Shown: positions 1-11,409, counted from the stretch's first letter. The stretch is DNA of 64,000 nt from an uncultured Clostridia bacterium (GCA_946481295.1 CAMLLW010000006.1:1-64000), one strand, 5' to 3'. The notes: generated from the letters alone by a model not told the origin. Made by a program: numbers and translations.

Positions 1-39
1 GATTTACTGGTTTTAAAGTGGTGTCCTATGCAGATTTCT

Positions 40-324
40 CTACATACGCAGTATATTATTATTTATAATATTCTTTACTGCATCTAGTTTTCCCTTATCA
101 CTTAAAACATTATTTAAAGTTACTAAGTCTACATGTATATTATTGCTAAATAGTTCTACCATAGATTCAAATATAATTTTGTGATCCGCTCTATAAAAAT
201 CGTCAGATTTTAATATTTCACATGAAATAGCAATTGCATCTTTCCCGAAAATCATACTACCTAAAACAGCTTTTTCAGCCTCTACATCATTTGGTAAAAC
301 TCTTGTATTCATATTATATTCCAA
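40..324 (-). pseudogene. dnaB: Truncated replicative helicase DnaB (N-terminal fragment)
   Basis: The first 83 or so residues match the N-terminal domain of the replicative DNA helicase DnaB (LPNDVEAEKAVLGSM near the start, then FYRADHKIIFESM). About 11 unrelated residues and a stop follow, so the rest of the helix-bundle domain and the whole RecA-like ATPase domain are missing. All three minus-strand frames close within roughly 45 bases of the divergence point, so one frameshift cannot explain it. The start is TTG at 324, six bases after AAGGATGAT; ATG at 312 is the alternative. It follows rplI by 18 bases, the usual rplI-dnaB order. Insertion of another element or a contig join at the window edge are the likeliest causes; neither can be proved here. 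As it stands it cannot encode a helicase. Confidence 0.8.
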
Positions 325-342
325 ACTATATCATCCTTAAAA

Positions 343-789
343 CTACTTCTCTGTTATATAAATTTTTACTTTTGCTGTAACTTTAGAATGTAATTTAATA
401 TCTACATTAAAAGTCCCTAATGATTTTATTGGCTCATCTAAAACTATTTTTTTCTTATCTACTTTTAAATTAAGTTGTTCTGATATTTCTTTTGCAATTT
501 CTTTATTAGTAACAGTCCCAAATAATTTTCCATTATCACCTGTTTTAACAATAATCTTTATAGTTTTACCTTCTAATTTTTTTGCAAGATCTTTAGATTC
601 TTCTAATTCTACTAATTTTCTATGTTCTTCAGATTGTTTTTTTAAGTTTAGCTCATTTAAACTAGAGTTATTTGCTTCTATAGCTAATTTTTTTGGAAAT
701 AAAAAGTTTCTAGCATATCCATCACTAACATTTAATATTTGATCTTTCTTTCCAACATTTCTAACATCTTCTTTTAAAATTACTCTCAT
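343..789 (-). CDS. rplI: 50S ribosomal protein L9
   Basis: L9 binds 23S rRNA at the base of the L1 stalk and helps maintain reading frame. The 148 residues are the normal length, with the N-terminal RNA-binding lobe (MRVILKEDVRNVGKKD, then GYARNFLFPKKLA), a long charged connecting helix at about residues 45-75 and a C-terminal lobe. The ATG at 789 follows GGAGGAAAATAAA and overlaps the gdpP stop by four bases (ATGA), so the two are translationally coupled. The gene sits between gdpP and the dnaB remnant, as in many Firmicutes. Confidence 0.97.
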   Translation of the reverse strand: MRVILKEDVRNVGKKDQILNVSDGYARNFLFPKKLAIEANNSSLNELNLKKQSEEHRKLVELEESKDLAKKLEGKTIKIIVKTGDNGKLFGTVTNKEIAKEISEQLNLKVDKKKIVLDEPIKSLGTFNVDIKLHSKVTAKVKIYITEK

Positions 790-2681
790 ATTTTATTTTC
801 CTCCAAATATTCTTCTATAGATTTTTTCAATATTTCCATTGTAGTTTCTAAATCATAATTATAAATTTGAGCTCCTGAAGCATTTTGATGACCTCCGCCA
901 CCTAATTTCTCTGTAATTAATTGTACGTTTATACTTAAAAAACTTCTAGCGCTCAATAAAATTCTTTTTTGTTTTGCATCATCATATAAAACAAAAGAAG
1001 CTTCTATTCCTTTACAATTTAGTAATTCATCAGCTATTTGTGCTATAGTAATAGATGGATCTTCTAAATTTCCTGAAAAACATGTAATTGCTATATTATT
1101 TTTAAATATCTTTGCGTTATTTATAGCTATAGCACATGCTTTATAAATTTCTATATCATTTTGCATATATAATTTTACATGAACAGTGTCAGCGCCACAT
1201 CTTTTTAAATATGCTGCTGCTTCAAATGTTCTTGCTCCTGTTTTTATTGCAAAATTTTTGGTATCTAATGTAATACCAGCTAAAAGGGCATCTGCTTCTA
1301 ATGGTTCTAATTTAATATTATGTTGAACATATTGTATCATTTCAGTAATAAGTTCACAAGTAGATGATGCATAAGGTTCATGATAAGTTAGAACTAATTC
1401 TTCTAAAAATTCTTTACCCTTTCTATGATGATCAAAAACAACAAAATTTTTGGTATAATTATATAACTCTTCACATTCCATAAGTGAAGGTCTATGGCAA
1501 TCTACAACAATAACAAGTGTATCTTTATTTACTAAATTTAATGCTTGTTCTGAATTTATGAAACAATTAGACTTATAAGAATCTAATTTAATTAAATCAT
1601 TATATAACAATAAACTATTAGATCTTATATCATTAATAAGAATTTGAGCTTTTTTATTTAACGACTGAACAATTTTAAATACACCTATACATGCTCCCAA
1701 ACTATCTAAATCAGGATTTTTATGCCCCATTATAATAACATTATTAGATTGTAAAATAAGTTCTGATAGTGCATAAGCTTTTACCCTTGCCCTAACTCTA
1801 GCATTTACTTCTATTTCTTTTGATTTTCCACCAAAAAACATATAGTTATCTTTATTTCTAATAAGAACTTGATCTCCTCCTCTAGCTAAAGCTAGATCTA
1901 TAGCTGTTCTTGCATATTCCATGTTTTGAGATAAAGTATTTCCGTTAACTCCTATTCCCATACTTAAAGTAATAGGCATTTTATTACCTACATTTATATT
2001 TCTTATTTGATCTAAAATATCAAATTTAAAATCTTTAAGATAATTTAACTTTTCTGTATTAAAAATAAAAATGTATCTATCTTTTTCAAATTTTTTTATT
2101 ACGCCATCTATTTGCTTAGCTAAATTATTTAATTTACTATCTATAATTGCTATAATTAAAGGTTTTTTTTCTTCTTCAAGTATTTCCATAACATCTTCAA
2201 AATTATCAATGAAAATAAGTGCTATAGCAGTTTCTGAACTTACGTTAATCTCATTAAAGGTATTGCCATAAGGTATCAGTATATAATTATTTAAATTATC
2301 TTCTTTAAAAAAAAATATTTTGTATTTTTTATTATTATAAATAAATAAATCTTCAGACTTTAACTGTTTTAATTTATTTAAGAATCCTTTTTCTTCTTTA
2401 TCTGTATAAATATCTCCACTGCAAAATACTATTTTTTCATTATTAGATTTTATATAACAAATTTTAAAAGTATCATATAAATAAGTTTCTTTATCTATAA
2501 TTTTCTTATTGTAAGTATATTTTATAAAATATATAATATATAGTAGTAAAATAACTGTAAGACAATGTAAAAAAACCATAATATATATATTATTAAAATA
2601 AATATTTAATCCTAATATTGGAATAAAAATTAAAATTACAATAAAATATAAAATTTTTTTAGATATTAAGTAATCTATTAT
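786..2681 (-). CDS. gdpP: Cyclic-di-AMP phosphodiesterase GdpP, probable ATA start
   Basis: Membrane-bound DHH-family phosphodiesterase that hydrolyses cyclic di-AMP to pApA. Visible parts are a degenerate GGDEF-like domain (LSMGIGVNGNT, then ALARGGDQVL) and a DHH-DHHA1 phosphodiesterase with HKNPDLDSLGA, VVDCHRPS, VFDHHRKGKE and C-terminal GGGGHQNASGAQ. The first canonical start is ATG at 2579, but it has no ribosome binding site and leaves only one membrane helix. The open frame continues 34 codons upstream to an AAGGAGG at 2695-2689. That extension (IDYLISKKILYFIVILIFI and on) supplies the first of the two membrane helices expected of GdpP. No ATG, GTG or TTG lies in frame between the stop at 2694-2696 and 2579. 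I therefore place the start at ATA 2681, seven bases after the Shine-Dalgarno; ATA 2678 is possible. Total about 631 residues. Confidence 0.85.
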   Translation of the reverse strand: MIDYLISKKILYFIVILIFIPILGLNIYFNNIYIMVFLHCLTVILLLYIIYFIKYTYNKKIIDKETYLYDTFKICYIKSNNEKIVFCSGDIYTDKEEKGFLNKLKQLKSEDLFIYNNKKYKIFFFKEDNLNNYILIPYGNTFNEINVSSETAIALIFIDNFEDVMEILEEEKKPLIIAIIDSKLNNLAKQIDGVIKKFEKDRYIFIFNTEKLNYLKDFKFDILDQIRNINVGNKMPITLSMGIGVNGNTLSQNMEYARTAIDLALARGGDQVLIRNKDNYMFFGGKSKEIEVNARVRARVKAYALSELILQSNNVIIMGHKNPDLDSLGACIGVFKIVQSLNKKAQILINDIRSNSLLLYNDLIKLDSYKSNCFINSEQALNLVNKDTLVIVVDCHRPSLMECEELYNYTKNFVVFDHHRKGKEFLEELVLTYHEPYASSTCELITEMIQYVQHNIKLEPLEADALLAGITLDTKNFAIKTGARTFEAAAYLKRCGADTVHVKLYMQNDIEIYKACAIAINNAKIFKNNIAITCFSGNLEDPSITIAQIADELLNCKGIEASFVLYDDAKQKRILLSARSFLSINVQLITEKLGGGGHQNASGAQIYNYDLETTMEILKKSIEEYLEENKI

Positions 2682-2688
2682 TAAAAGC

Positions 2689-2695
2689 CCTCCTT
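2689..2695 (-). promoter_or_regulatory. Ribosome binding site deciding the gdpP start
   Basis: A perfect AAGGAGG lies seven bases before an ATA codon and more than 100 bases before the first canonical in-frame ATG of gdpP. It is the only strong ribosome binding site for that gene, and it supports initiation at a non-standard codon. Confidence 0.65.
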
Positions 2696-2714
2696 AATAT
2701 TAAATATATTTTAT

Positions 2715-3029
2715 TTAATTTCTATTTATATGATCTTTCAAAGATGATAAATTAGAAAATTGATTATTTTCTTGTAACATAGCTACTCGAAGTTTTTCAA
2801 TTATTTTTCCATCTATTTCTTTATATGATATTCCTAACTTTTCTGATAATAAATATGATAATAAAATTATTTCTGAAATAACATCTAATCTTTCTTCTAA
2901 ATCTGCATGAGATTTTAACATACTTTCATGTAAAAAAGCAACTTCTGATAAAAGTCTACTTTTAAGTATTTCTATAGTTTTTATATTTTTAGTAATATCA
3001 AAACCCTTATCATCAAGCGGACTAAGCAT
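2715..3029 (-). CDS. MazG-like family protein
   Basis: A 104-residue all-helical protein resembling the short MazG-like proteins often found just upstream of gdpP in Clostridia. Family knowledge relates these to nucleotide pyrophosphohydrolases; activity for this short version is not established. It begins MLSPLDDKGFDITKNIKTIE and contains an acidic helix (ADLEERLDVISEIILLSYLL) of the kind that carries metal ligands in MazG folds. The stop is 34 bases before the gdpP start, so the two are probably cotranscribed. The DUF2232 membrane protein often found between these genes is absent. Confidence 0.7.
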   Translation of the reverse strand: MLSPLDDKGFDITKNIKTIEILKSRLLSEVAFLHESMLKSHADLEERLDVISEIILLSYLLSEKLGISYKEIDGKIIEKLRVAMLQENNQFSNLSSLKDHINRN

Positions 3030-3705
3030 TTTTTAACCACCTTATTTATATATTTATAATTATTTATAGTTATTTATAACTTATTATAATTTATTATGGA
3101 TCATTATAACTATTTATAAATATCTATAAGTTGTTTTAAATTATATCATTTTTAATAATAATTTTCTATAAAAATGAATAAATAAAAAATAGATAAAAAA
3201 GCTCTAAAAAACTTATATAACAGGTTAAATTTTAAAAGTTAAAAATCTATTTATCTTTATTAATTTTTAAATAAATAAAATATATTATAGTAATTATTTT
3301 ACTTTATATCTAATTTATTTTTATATAATTTTATATTGTATCTTTAAAATCAAACTATGATCTTATGAAAATATTAATTTAATCTATTAGATTTATAATT
3401 GAATTTATAATTTTACCAATATTTATTGTAATTAAAATTTTTAAATTTATCAACTAAGAGTAAGACATATTACATATTTAATTTTATATATTAAAAATTT
3501 ATATTGTATTTTTATATTATATATTATAAATATATTTATATAATTTTAAATGTATTATATATTGCAAATATAATTTTATTATTTTTATTTATATACTATT
3601 TACATAAGTTTAAAATTAAAACTTTTAAATTGGTAAAAATATGATAATATTACAACATTTAATATTATAAAGCTTACTTATAAAATTTAATGTTTTTATA
3701 AATAG
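3030..3705. other. Gene-free AT-rich stretch between rpoC and the MazG-like gene
   Basis: No coding region or RNA gene is seen. The part nearest the MazG-like gene (about 3045-3135) carries several spaced copies of TTATAAAT-like octamers with TATAAT-like hexamers and presumably includes that gene's promoter. The remainder is nearly pure A and T with no hairpin beyond the rpoC terminator. Confidence 0.5.
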
Positions 3706-3744
3706 AAAAATAGCATAATTAATAATTAACTATGCTATTTTTTA
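3706..3744 (-). terminator. Terminator after rpoC
   Basis: The inverted repeat AAAATAGCATA / TATGCTATTTT encloses a 13-base loop and is followed by a T run on the minus strand, just past the rpoC stop. It is a conventional rho-independent terminator closing the rpoBC unit. Confidence 0.85.
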
Positions 3745-3761
3745 AAATTTATAAATTATTT

Positions 3762-6700
3762 TTATTTCTTAATTTCATTATTATTGTCAATTTTATTTTC
3801 AACTGGAGATACATCTATACTTCTATAACTATGCATTCCTGTACCAGCTGGTATTAATTTTCCAATAATAACATTTTCTTTAAGTCCAATTAATGGATCT
3901 ACTTTTCCTTTTATAGCTGCTTCTGTAAGTACTCTTGTAGTTTCTTGGAAACTTGCTGCTGAAAGGAAAGAATCTGTAGCTAATGATGCTTTTGTAATAC
4001 CTAAAAGAACTCTTATACCTGTAGCAGGTTCTAAACCTTGTTCTATTACTTTTTTATTAACTTCATCAAATTCTAACCAATCTACTAAACTTCCAGGTAA
4101 TAGTGATGTATCACCATTTTCCTCAATTTTAATACGTTTAAGCATTTGTCTTACAATTACTTCTATATGTTTATCATTAATATCAACACCTTGGAGTCTA
4201 TAAACTCTTTGAACTTCTTGGATTAAATAGTCTTGTACTCCACGAATACCTTTAATTTTCAATATATCATGTGGGTAAACACTACCTTCTGTAAGTTCAT
4301 CTCCAGCTTCTACTTCGGTACCATCAAATACTTTTATTCTAGATCCATAAGGTATTAAATATTCTTTTACTTGACCTGTCTTTGTATTTGTAATAATAAC
4401 TTCACGTTTTTTCTTAGTATCACTTACTGTAACTTTTCCAGCAATATCAGAAATTATAGCAAGACCTTTTGGTTTTCTAGCCTCAAAAAGTTCTTCAACA
4501 CGGGGAAGACCTTGTGTAATATCTTCATTACTAGAAATACCACCTGTATGGAATGTACGCATTGTAAGCTGTGTACCAGGTTCACCAATTGATTGAGCAG
4601 CTATTATACCAACAGTTTCACCTATACGTACTATTCTTCCAGATGCCATGTTAGCTCCATAACACTTAGAACATAAACCTATTCTAGAACGACAAGTTAA
4701 AATAGTTCTTAACTTAACTTTTTTTATACCTACTTTTTCTACAAGTTCTGCTTGATCTGGAGTGATCATTGTATCAGCAGGAACAATTATTTCACCAGTT
4801 TCAGGATGTCTAATATCTTCTATATTCCAACGACCTCTAAGTCTATCTTGTAAAGGCTCTATTATTTCTTCTCCATCTTTAAATGCTTCTACTATTAATC
4901 CTGGAACTTCTTCATTTTCATCGTGAACACAGTCCCATTCTCTTATAATAATATCTTGAGATACATCTACAAGTCTACGAGTAAGATATCCTGAGTCAGC
5001 TGTACGAAGTGCTGTATCTGAAAGACCTTTTCTAGCACCATGAGCAGAAATAAAATATTCTAAAACTGATAAACCTTCACGGAAATTTGCCTTAATAGGG
5101 AATTCTATAATACCGCCTGAAGGACTAGCCATAAGTCCACGCATAGCTGCTAACTGTTTAATTTGATTGTTAGAACCACGGGCACCTGAATTAGCCATCA
5201 TATAAATATTATTATATTTTCCAAGACCATCTAATAAGGCTTTAGTAAGCTTAGTATTAGCATTTTCCCAAGTTTCTATAACTTTTTCATGTCTTTCTTC
5301 ATCAGTCATTAAACCTCTACGAAACATTTTTGTTATTTTATCTACTTCACCTTGAGCTTCTCCTAATATTTCAGGCTTACATTCTGGAATTTCCATATCA
5401 GAAACAGAAACAGTTAATGCACCTTTTGTAGAATATTTAAATCCTAAAGCTTTTATATTATCTAATACTACAGCTGTATCTGTTGAACCATATTTATTGA
5501 TACATCTATTTATTATTTTTCCTAATGTTTTCTTGTCAACTAAGAAATCTATTTCATATTTAAATTTATTTTCAAAATCTGTTCTATCTACAAATCCTAT
5601 ATCTTGAGGGATAGCTTCATTAAAAATAACTCTTCCAACAGTAGTTTCTACAAGTCTTGAATATTCTTCCCCGTCAATAACCATATTTCTTCTAACTTTT
5701 ATTTTAGCATGTAATGAAATAACATCATTATCATATGCTAACATAGCTTCTTGTTCATCTTTAAAGATTTTACCTTCACCTTTTTGATCTTCTTTTCCTA
5801 AAGTTAAATAGTAAATACCTAAAACCATATCTTGAGATGGTACTGTAACTGGTGCACCATCGGAAGGTTTTAATAAGTTATTAGGTGATAAAAGTAAAAA
5901 TCTACATTCTACTTGTGCTTCTGCAGAAAGTGGAACATGCACAGCCATTTGGTCACCGTCAAAGTCAGCATTATAAGCAGTACATACTAAAGGATGTAAT
6001 TTTAAAGCTTTACCTTCTACTAATACAGGTTCAAATGCTTGAATACCTAATCTATGAAGCGTAGGCGCACGGTTTAACATTACTGGATGTTCTTTTATAA
6101 CTTCTTCTAATACATCCCAAACTTCTGGTTGTAATCTTTCTACCATTCTTTTAGCACTTTTAATATTATGAGATAAGCCATCTTGAACTAATTTTTTCAT
6201 AACAAAAGGCTTAAATAATTCTATTGCCATTTCTTTAGGAAGTCCGCATTGATATATTTTAAGATTAGGACCAACAACTATAACTGAACGTCCTGAATAA
6301 TCTACACGTTTACCTAATAAATTTTGACGGAAACGTCCTTGCTTTCCTTTTAAAAGATCTGACAATGATTTTAATGGTCTATTACCAGGACCTGTAACAG
6401 GTCTACCTCTTCTACCATTATCTATAAGAGCATCTACAGCTTCTTGTAACATACGTTTTTCATTACGTACAATAATATCAGGTGCCCCTAAATCTAAAAG
6501 CCTTTTTAGACGATTATTTCTATTAATAACTCTTCTATATAAATCATTTAAATCGCTAGTTGCAAATCTTCCTCCATCTAATTGAACCATTGGTCTTAAG
6601 TCTGGTGGGATTACTGGTATAGCGTCCATAATCATCCACTCAGGCTTATTATTTGATAGTCTAAAGCTTTCTACAACTTCTAATTTTTTTATAAGTCTTA

Positions 6701-7325
6701 CTCTTTTTTGACCAGTTGCATCTTTTAAGGCACTTTTAAGTTCTGCAGCTTCTTTTTCTAAATCAATTTCTTGTAAAAGTTGTTTTATAGCTTCCGCACC
6801 CATACCAACTTTAAAAGTATTACCATACTTTTCGTATGCATTTCTATATTCTTTTTCAGATAACAATTGTTTGTAATCTAAATTAGTCTCACCTGGATCT
6901 AAAACTATATAAGATGCAAAATAAAGAACTTTTTCTAAAACTCTTGGTGATAACGCAAGTATTAGTCCCATTCTACTTGGTATTCCTCTAAAATACCAAA
7001 TATGAGATACAGGAGCTGCAAGTTCTATATGCCCCATTCTCTCTCTTCTAACTTTTGCTTTTGTAACTTCTACTCCACATCTATCACAAACTACGCCTTT
7101 ATATCTTATACGTTTATATTTACCACAATGACATTCCCAGTCTTTTGTTGGACCAAAAATTTTTTCACAAAATAGTCCATCTCTTTCTGGTTTTAATGTT
7201 CTATAGTTGATGGTTTCTGGTTTTTTAACTTCACCTCTAGACCATTCTCTAATCTTTTCAGGAGATGCAAGACCAATTTTTATTGAATCAAATGTTATTG
7301 ATTGTTCTGAATCTTTGGTTGTCAT
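3762..7325 (-). CDS. rpoC: RNA polymerase subunit beta'
   Basis: The largest RNA polymerase subunit, carrying the catalytic magnesium site. The 1187 residues are a normal Firmicutes length. The N-terminal zinc finger has cysteines at about residues 65, 67, 80 and 83 ([10 protein letters not shown], then VVCDRCG). The active-site motif [12 protein letters not shown] lies near residue 450, and the second zinc site [11 protein letters not shown] near 877-887, followed by [19 protein letters not shown] in the trigger-loop region. The ATG at 7325 follows AGAGGGG. The gene is 15 bases after rpoB and clearly in one operon with it. Confidence 0.99.
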   Translation of the reverse strand: MTTKDSEQSITFDSIKIGLASPEKIREWSRGEVKKPETINYRTLKPERDGLFCEKIFGPTKDWECHCGKYKRIRYKGVVCDRCGVEVTKAKVRRERMGHIELAAPVSHIWYFRGIPSRMGLILALSPRVLEKVLYFASYIVLDPGETNLDYKQLLSEKEYRNAYEKYGNTFKVGMGAEAIKQLLQEIDLEKEAAELKSALKDATGQKRVRLIKKLEVVESFRLSNNKPEWMIMDAIPVIPPDLRPMVQLDGGRFATSDLNDLYRRVINRNNRLKRLLDLGAPDIIVRNEKRMLQEAVDALIDNGRRGRPVTGPGNRPLKSLSDLLKGKQGRFRQNLLGKRVDYSGRSVIVVGPNLKIYQCGLPKEMAIELFKPFVMKKLVQDGLSHNIKSAKRMVERLQPEVWDVLEEVIKEHPVMLNRAPTLHRLGIQAFEPVLVEGKALKLHPLVCTAYNADFDGDQMAVHVPLSAEAQVECRFLLLSPNNLLKPSDGAPVTVPSQDMVLGIYYLTLGKEDQKGEGKIFKDEQEAMLAYDNDVISLHAKIKVRRNMVIDGEEYSRLVETTVGRVIFNEAIPQDIGFVDRTDFENKFKYEIDFLVDKKTLGKIINRCINKYGSTDTAVVLDNIKALGFKYSTKGALTVSVSDMEIPECKPEILGEAQGEVDKITKMFRRGLMTDEERHEKVIETWENANTKLTKALLDGLGKYNNIYMMANSGARGSNNQIKQLAAMRGLMASPSGGIIEFPIKANFREGLSVLEYFISAHGARKGLSDTALRTADSGYLTRRLVDVSQDIIIREWDCVHDENEEVPGLIVEAFKDGEEIIEPLQDRLRGRWNIEDIRHPETGEIIVPADTMITPDQAELVEKVGIKKVKLRTILTCRSRIGLCSKCYGANMASGRIVRIGETVGIIAAQSIGEPGTQLTMRTFHTGGISSNEDITQGLPRVEELFEARKPKGLAIISDIAGKVTVSDTKKKREVIITNTKTGQVKEYLIPYGSRIKVFDGTEVEAGDELTEGSVYPHDILKIKGIRGVQDYLIQEVQRVYRLQGVDINDKHIEVIVRQMLKRIKIEENGDTSLLPGSLVDWLEFDEVNKKVIEQGLEPATGIRVLLGITKASLATDSFLSAASFQETTRVLTEAAIKGKVDPLIGLKENVIIGKLIPAGTGMHSYRSIDVSPVENKIDNNNEIKK

Positions 7326-7340
7326 TTTCTTTTCCCCTCT

Positions 7341-10300
7341 CTACTGTTTATCATCAAAAATATCATCTATTCTAGTGTTAAATATATCTTCATCTTCTAA
7401 ATCAATATTTAAATCTTCAATAGTAGGATCTAATTCATCGTCTGATTCAGAAATTTGATTAAATTCATCATCTTCTAAACTAGAATCATCTAATAGATCA
7501 TCATTATTATCAAAACCATTGTCACCTTTTTTGTCATGATTTGGTAATTCTGTCTCTATGCCCTCTATATTTACATTTAAATCATCTATATCATCTATAG
7601 ATTCTCTAATTTCTACTTCTGAAGAATCCTCTAATAATACTCTTACATCTAAAGCTAAAGCTTGTAATTCTTTTAATAATACTTTAAAAGATTCTGGTAC
7701 TCCAGGTTCTGGAATATTTTCACCTTTTACTATAGCTTCATAAGTTTTAACACGACCTACAATATCATCAGATTTTACAGTAAGAATTTCTTGTAGTGTA
7801 TAAGATGCACCATATGCTTCCAATGCCCAAACTTCCATTTCTCCAAATCTTTGACCACCAAACTGTGCTTTACCGCCTAAAGGTTGTTGAGTTACTAAAG
7901 AATATGGTCCTGTAGAACGAGCATGAATCTTATCATCTACTAAATGGTGTAATTTTAAGTAATGCATATAACCAACTGTTACAGGATTATCAAAATATTC
8001 ACCTGTTCTACCATCACGTAATTTTATTTTTCCATCACGACTAATTGGTACTCCACGCCATTCTTCTCTATGATCTTTATTTTCATCTAGAGATTTAAAT
8101 AATTCTTCATCTAAAATATCTTTCCATTTAGCTTCAAATTCTTCCCAAGATAAATTTGCATAATCATTAGCAAGATCTAATGTATCCATAATATCTATTT
8201 CATGTGCACCATCAAAAACAGGAGTGGAAACTTTCCAACCTAATACTTTTGCAGCCAAACCTAAATGTACTTCTAAAACTTGACCGATATTCATACGAGA
8301 AGGAACACCTAATGGATTTAAAACGATATCTAGAGGTCTACCATTTGGTAAAAATGGCATATCTTCTACAGGTAATACTCTAGAAATAACACCTTTATTA
8401 CCATGACGTCCAGCCATTTTATCTCCTACAGATATTTTTCTTTTTTGAGCTATATATACTCTAACAAGTTGATTAACTCCTGGTGGTAATTCATCTCCGT
8501 TTTCTCTTAAAAAGATTTTAACATCTACTATTGTTCCGCTTTCACCATGAGGTACTTTTAATGATGTATCTCTTACTTCTCTAGCTTTTTCACCAAAAAT
8601 AGCACGTAATAATCTTTCTTCTGCAGTAAGTTCAGTTTCACCTTTTGGAGTAACTTTACCAACTAAAATATCATTTGGTCTAACTTCTGCACCAATTCTT
8701 ATTATTCCTCTTTCATCTAAATCTTTAAGAGCATCTTCACCAACATTTGGAATATCTCTAGTTATTTCTTCTGGTCCTAATTTTGTATCTCTTGCTTCTG
8801 CTTCATATTCTTCTATATGAATTGATGTATAAACATCTTCTTTTACTAAATTTTCACTTAATAAAATTGCATCTTCGTAATTATAACCTTCCCAAGTCAT
8901 AAATCCAATTAAAGGATTTCTTCCTAAAGCAAGTTCTCCATTTTGAGTAGATGGTCCATCAGCAATAACAGAACCTTTTTCTACTCTATCACCTTTTTCT
9001 ACAATTGGTTTTTGATCTATACATGTGCTTTGATTAGATCTTAAAAATTTAGTTAATTTATAAACATCTGTAGAGCCATTATCTGTTTTAATAATTATTT
9101 TATTAGCAGTTACTTTATCTACAATTCCTGAATTTTTAGCTATTGCACATACCCCTGAATCATAAGCAGTTTTAAATTCCATACCAGTACCAACAATAGG
9201 TGAGTCTGTTTTTAATAGTGGAACTGCTTGACGTTGCATATTTGATCCCATTAAAGCACGTGTAACGTCGTCATTTTCTAAGAATGGTATTAAAGCTGTA
9301 GCAACAGAAACCATTTGTTTTGGAGAAACATCCATTAAATCTACTTTATTTTTATCAACTTCAACAAAATCTTCTCCAACTCTACTTACTACTTTATCAT
9401 TTACAAATTCTCCACGTTCATTTAGTTCTGCATTTGCTTGCGCAATTGTATATTTTTCTTCTTCATCTGCAGTGATATATCTACATTCATCTGTAACTCT
9501 TGGAGTATCACCGCTTTTATCTACAACTCTATATGGCGCTTCTATAAATCCATAATCATTTACTCTTGCATAAGATGCCAAAGAGTTTATAAGACCTATA
9601 TTAGGACCTTCTGGTGTTTCTATAGGGCACATTCTTCCGTAATGTGAAAAATGCACGTCACGAACTTCAAGTCCTGCTCTCTCTCTTGAAAGACCTCCAG
9701 GTCCTAAAGCTGATAATCTTCTTTTATGTGTAAGTTCACCTAATGGATTTGTTTGATCCATAAATTGTGATAATTGTGAACTTCCAAAGAATTCTCTTAT
9801 AGCTGCAGTAACTGTTCTTATATTTATAAGAGCTTGTGGTGTTATCATTTCCATATCTTGAATTGTCATTCTTTCTCTAACAACTCTTTCCATTCTAGAA
9901 AGTCCTATTCTAAATTGGTTTTGTAATAATTCTCCTACAGCTCTTATTCTTCTATTACCTAAGTGATCTATATCATCTATTTGACCAATTCCATAATCTA
10001 GATTCATAACATAATTTATAGAGCACATAATATCTTCAAATGTAATATGTTTAGGAATTAATTTATTAATATTATTTTTTATAGCTTCTTTTAATTCATC
10101 TATATCTTCATATGTTTCTAAAAGTTCTTTTAATACTGGAAAATAAACAGATTCTTTTATATTAAAATCTTTAGCATCTAATCCTAAAGGTTTTATAAAT
10201 GTATTTATATCTACTTCCAAATTACTTAAAACTTTTACTTCTCTATCTTCTGCTTTAACCCAGATAAATGGGACACCGGCATTTTGTATTTCAACTGATA

Positions 10301-11249
10301 AATTATAATCTATAACAGTATCCTTATTAGCTAGCACTTCTCCTGTCATAGGATCTAAAACATCACGTGACAATGTAAAGCCTTTAACTCTTGCATTAAA
10401 AGCTAATTTTTTATTAAATTTATAACGACCAACTTTTGCTAAATCATATCTTTTATGATCAAAAAACATACTTTTTAATAAGCTTTCTGCACTTTCTACA
10501 GTTGGAGGTTCGCCCGGTCTAATTCTTTTATATATTTCAGTTAAAGCTTCTTCATAATTTTTACTTATATCTTTTTCTATAGTAGCTAATAACTTAGGTT
10601 CTTCTCCAAATAATTCTAAAATATCAGCATCTGTACTTACACCCAAAGCTCTAATAAAAACTGTAACCGGTAACTTACGTGTTCTGTCTACTCTAACACT
10701 AAATATATCATTTGAGTCAGTCTCATATTCTATCCAGGCACCCCTACTTGGGATAACTGTAGCAGACCTAAGTTCTTTTCCAAGCTTGTCATGATCTAAA
10801 GAATAATATATACCTGAAGATCTAACAAGTTGTGTTACTACAACACGTTCTGCTCCATTAATAATAAACGTACCTGTATCTGTCATAAGAGGAAAGTCGC
10901 CCATAAACAATTCTTGTTCTTTAATTTCGTCGACCTCTTTATTTCTTAACCTTGTTTTTACTCTCATAGGAGCAGCATAAGTGGTATCTCGTTCTTTACA
11001 TTCTTCTATAGAATATTTAGGTTCAGAATCTAATCTAAAATCTACAAATTCTAAAACCAAATTTCCATTATAATCAGCAATTGGAGATATATCTTCAAAA
11101 ACTTCTTTTAAACCTTCCTTAAGAAACCATTCATAACTATTTTTCTGTACCTCTATAAGATTAGGCATTTTCAAAACTTCGTTGATGCGAGAATAACTTA
11201 CACGCACACTTTTGCCAAGCGTAATAGGTCGCATTCTATTTTTTTTCAT
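7341..11249 (-). CDS. rpoB: RNA polymerase subunit beta, with an acidic C-terminal tail
   Basis: The beta subunit pairs with beta' to form the polymerase active centre. The rifampicin region near residues 485-515 reads [16 protein letters not shown] then [13 protein letters not shown], with the usual sensitive-type Gln, Asp, His and Ser. After the conserved C-terminal clamp region ([18 protein letters not shown]) there are about 95 extra residues rich in Asp, Glu, Asn and Ser (for example [12 protein letters not shown]). This makes the protein about 1302 residues, longer than most clostridial RpoB. I start at ATG 11249, seven bases after AGGGGTGAT; the GTG at 11261 overlaps that binding site and is less likely. 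Its own leader precedes it. Confidence 0.98.
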   Translation of the reverse strand: MKKNRMRPITLGKSVRVSYSRINEVLKMPNLIEVQKNSYEWFLKEGLKEVFEDISPIADYNGNLVLEFVDFRLDSEPKYSIEECKERDTTYAAPMRVKTRLRNKEVDEIKEQELFMGDFPLMTDTGTFIINGAERVVVTQLVRSSGIYYSLDHDKLGKELRSATVIPSRGAWIEYETDSNDIFSVRVDRTRKLPVTVFIRALGVSTDADILELFGEEPKLLATIEKDISKNYEEALTEIYKRIRPGEPPTVESAESLLKSMFFDHKRYDLAKVGRYKFNKKLAFNARVKGFTLSRDVLDPMTGEVLANKDTVIDYNLSVEIQNAGVPFIWVKAEDREVKVLSNLEVDINTFIKPLGLDAKDFNIKESVYFPVLKELLETYEDIDELKEAIKNNINKLIPKHITFEDIMCSINYVMNLDYGIGQIDDIDHLGNRRIRAVGELLQNQFRIGLSRMERVVRERMTIQDMEMITPQALINIRTVTAAIREFFGSSQLSQFMDQTNPLGELTHKRRLSALGPGGLSRERAGLEVRDVHFSHYGRMCPIETPEGPNIGLINSLASYARVNDYGFIEAPYRVVDKSGDTPRVTDECRYITADEEEKYTIAQANAELNERGEFVNDKVVSRVGEDFVEVDKNKVDLMDVSPKQMVSVATALIPFLENDDVTRALMGSNMQRQAVPLLKTDSPIVGTGMEFKTAYDSGVCAIAKNSGIVDKVTANKIIIKTDNGSTDVYKLTKFLRSNQSTCIDQKPIVEKGDRVEKGSVIADGPSTQNGELALGRNPLIGFMTWEGYNYEDAILLSENLVKEDVYTSIHIEEYEAEARDTKLGPEEITRDIPNVGEDALKDLDERGIIRIGAEVRPNDILVGKVTPKGETELTAEERLLRAIFGEKAREVRDTSLKVPHGESGTIVDVKIFLRENGDELPPGVNQLVRVYIAQKRKISVGDKMAGRHGNKGVISRVLPVEDMPFLPNGRPLDIVLNPLGVPSRMNIGQVLEVHLGLAAKVLGWKVSTPVFDGAHEIDIMDTLDLANDYANLSWEEFEAKWKDILDEELFKSLDENKDHREEWRGVPISRDGKIKLRDGRTGEYFDNPVTVGYMHYLKLHHLVDDKIHARSTGPYSLVTQQPLGGKAQFGGQRFGEMEVWALEAYGASYTLQEILTVKSDDIVGRVKTYEAIVKGENIPEPGVPESFKVLLKELQALALDVRVLLEDSSEVEIRESIDDIDDLNVNIEGIETELPNHDKKGDNGFDNNDDLLDDSSLEDDEFNQISESDDELDPTIEDLNIDLEDEDIFNTRIDDIFDDKQ

Positions 11250-11341
11250 GGTACTAATCACCCCTTAATAAAATTAGGTTATAAAAGTATTTATTTTAAT
11301 TTATATATTAGTAAAAACTAAAATTTGCACTGAAACATCAT

Positions 11342-11368
11342 AAAAAACCACCCAAAATAATGGTGTGG
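11342..11368 (-). terminator. Terminator-like hairpin in the rpoB leader
   Basis: On the minus strand CCACACC, an eight-base loop and GGGTGG fold into a short hairpin with one bulge, followed directly by TTTTTT. It lies about 95 bases before the rpoB start, between the rpoB promoter candidate and the gene, so it looks like an attenuator rather than an end-of-operon terminator. Confidence 0.6.
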
Positions 11369-11381
11369 CTAAAGTATGATA

Positions 11382-11409
11382 GCTATATAGTTATATAGAA
11401 CTATATAGC
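11382..11409 (-). other. Perfect 11-bp stem-loop in the rpoB leader
   Basis: GCTATATAGTT and AACTATATAGC form a perfect inverted repeat around a six-base loop, 13 bases before the terminator-like hairpin in the direction of transcription. Such a tight pair of hairpins in a roughly 270-base leader suggests a regulatory RNA structure. No known class was recognised. Confidence 0.5.

Noticed and set aside
1-90. Simple frameshift in dnaB
   Set aside because: All three minus-strand frames are closed within about 45 bases after the homology ends, and no frame resumes DnaB sequence, so a single insertion or deletion does not explain the break.
3040-3140. CRISPR array or replication-origin iterons
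   Set aside because: The TTATAAAT-like units are short, irregular, lack unique spacers and no cas, dnaA or rep gene is nearby. Low-complexity AT sequence explains them.
9438-9647. Plus-strand ORF inside rpoB and many similar overlapping frames
   Set aside because: These mirror highly conserved coding sequence on the other strand, lack ribosome binding sites and resemble no family.
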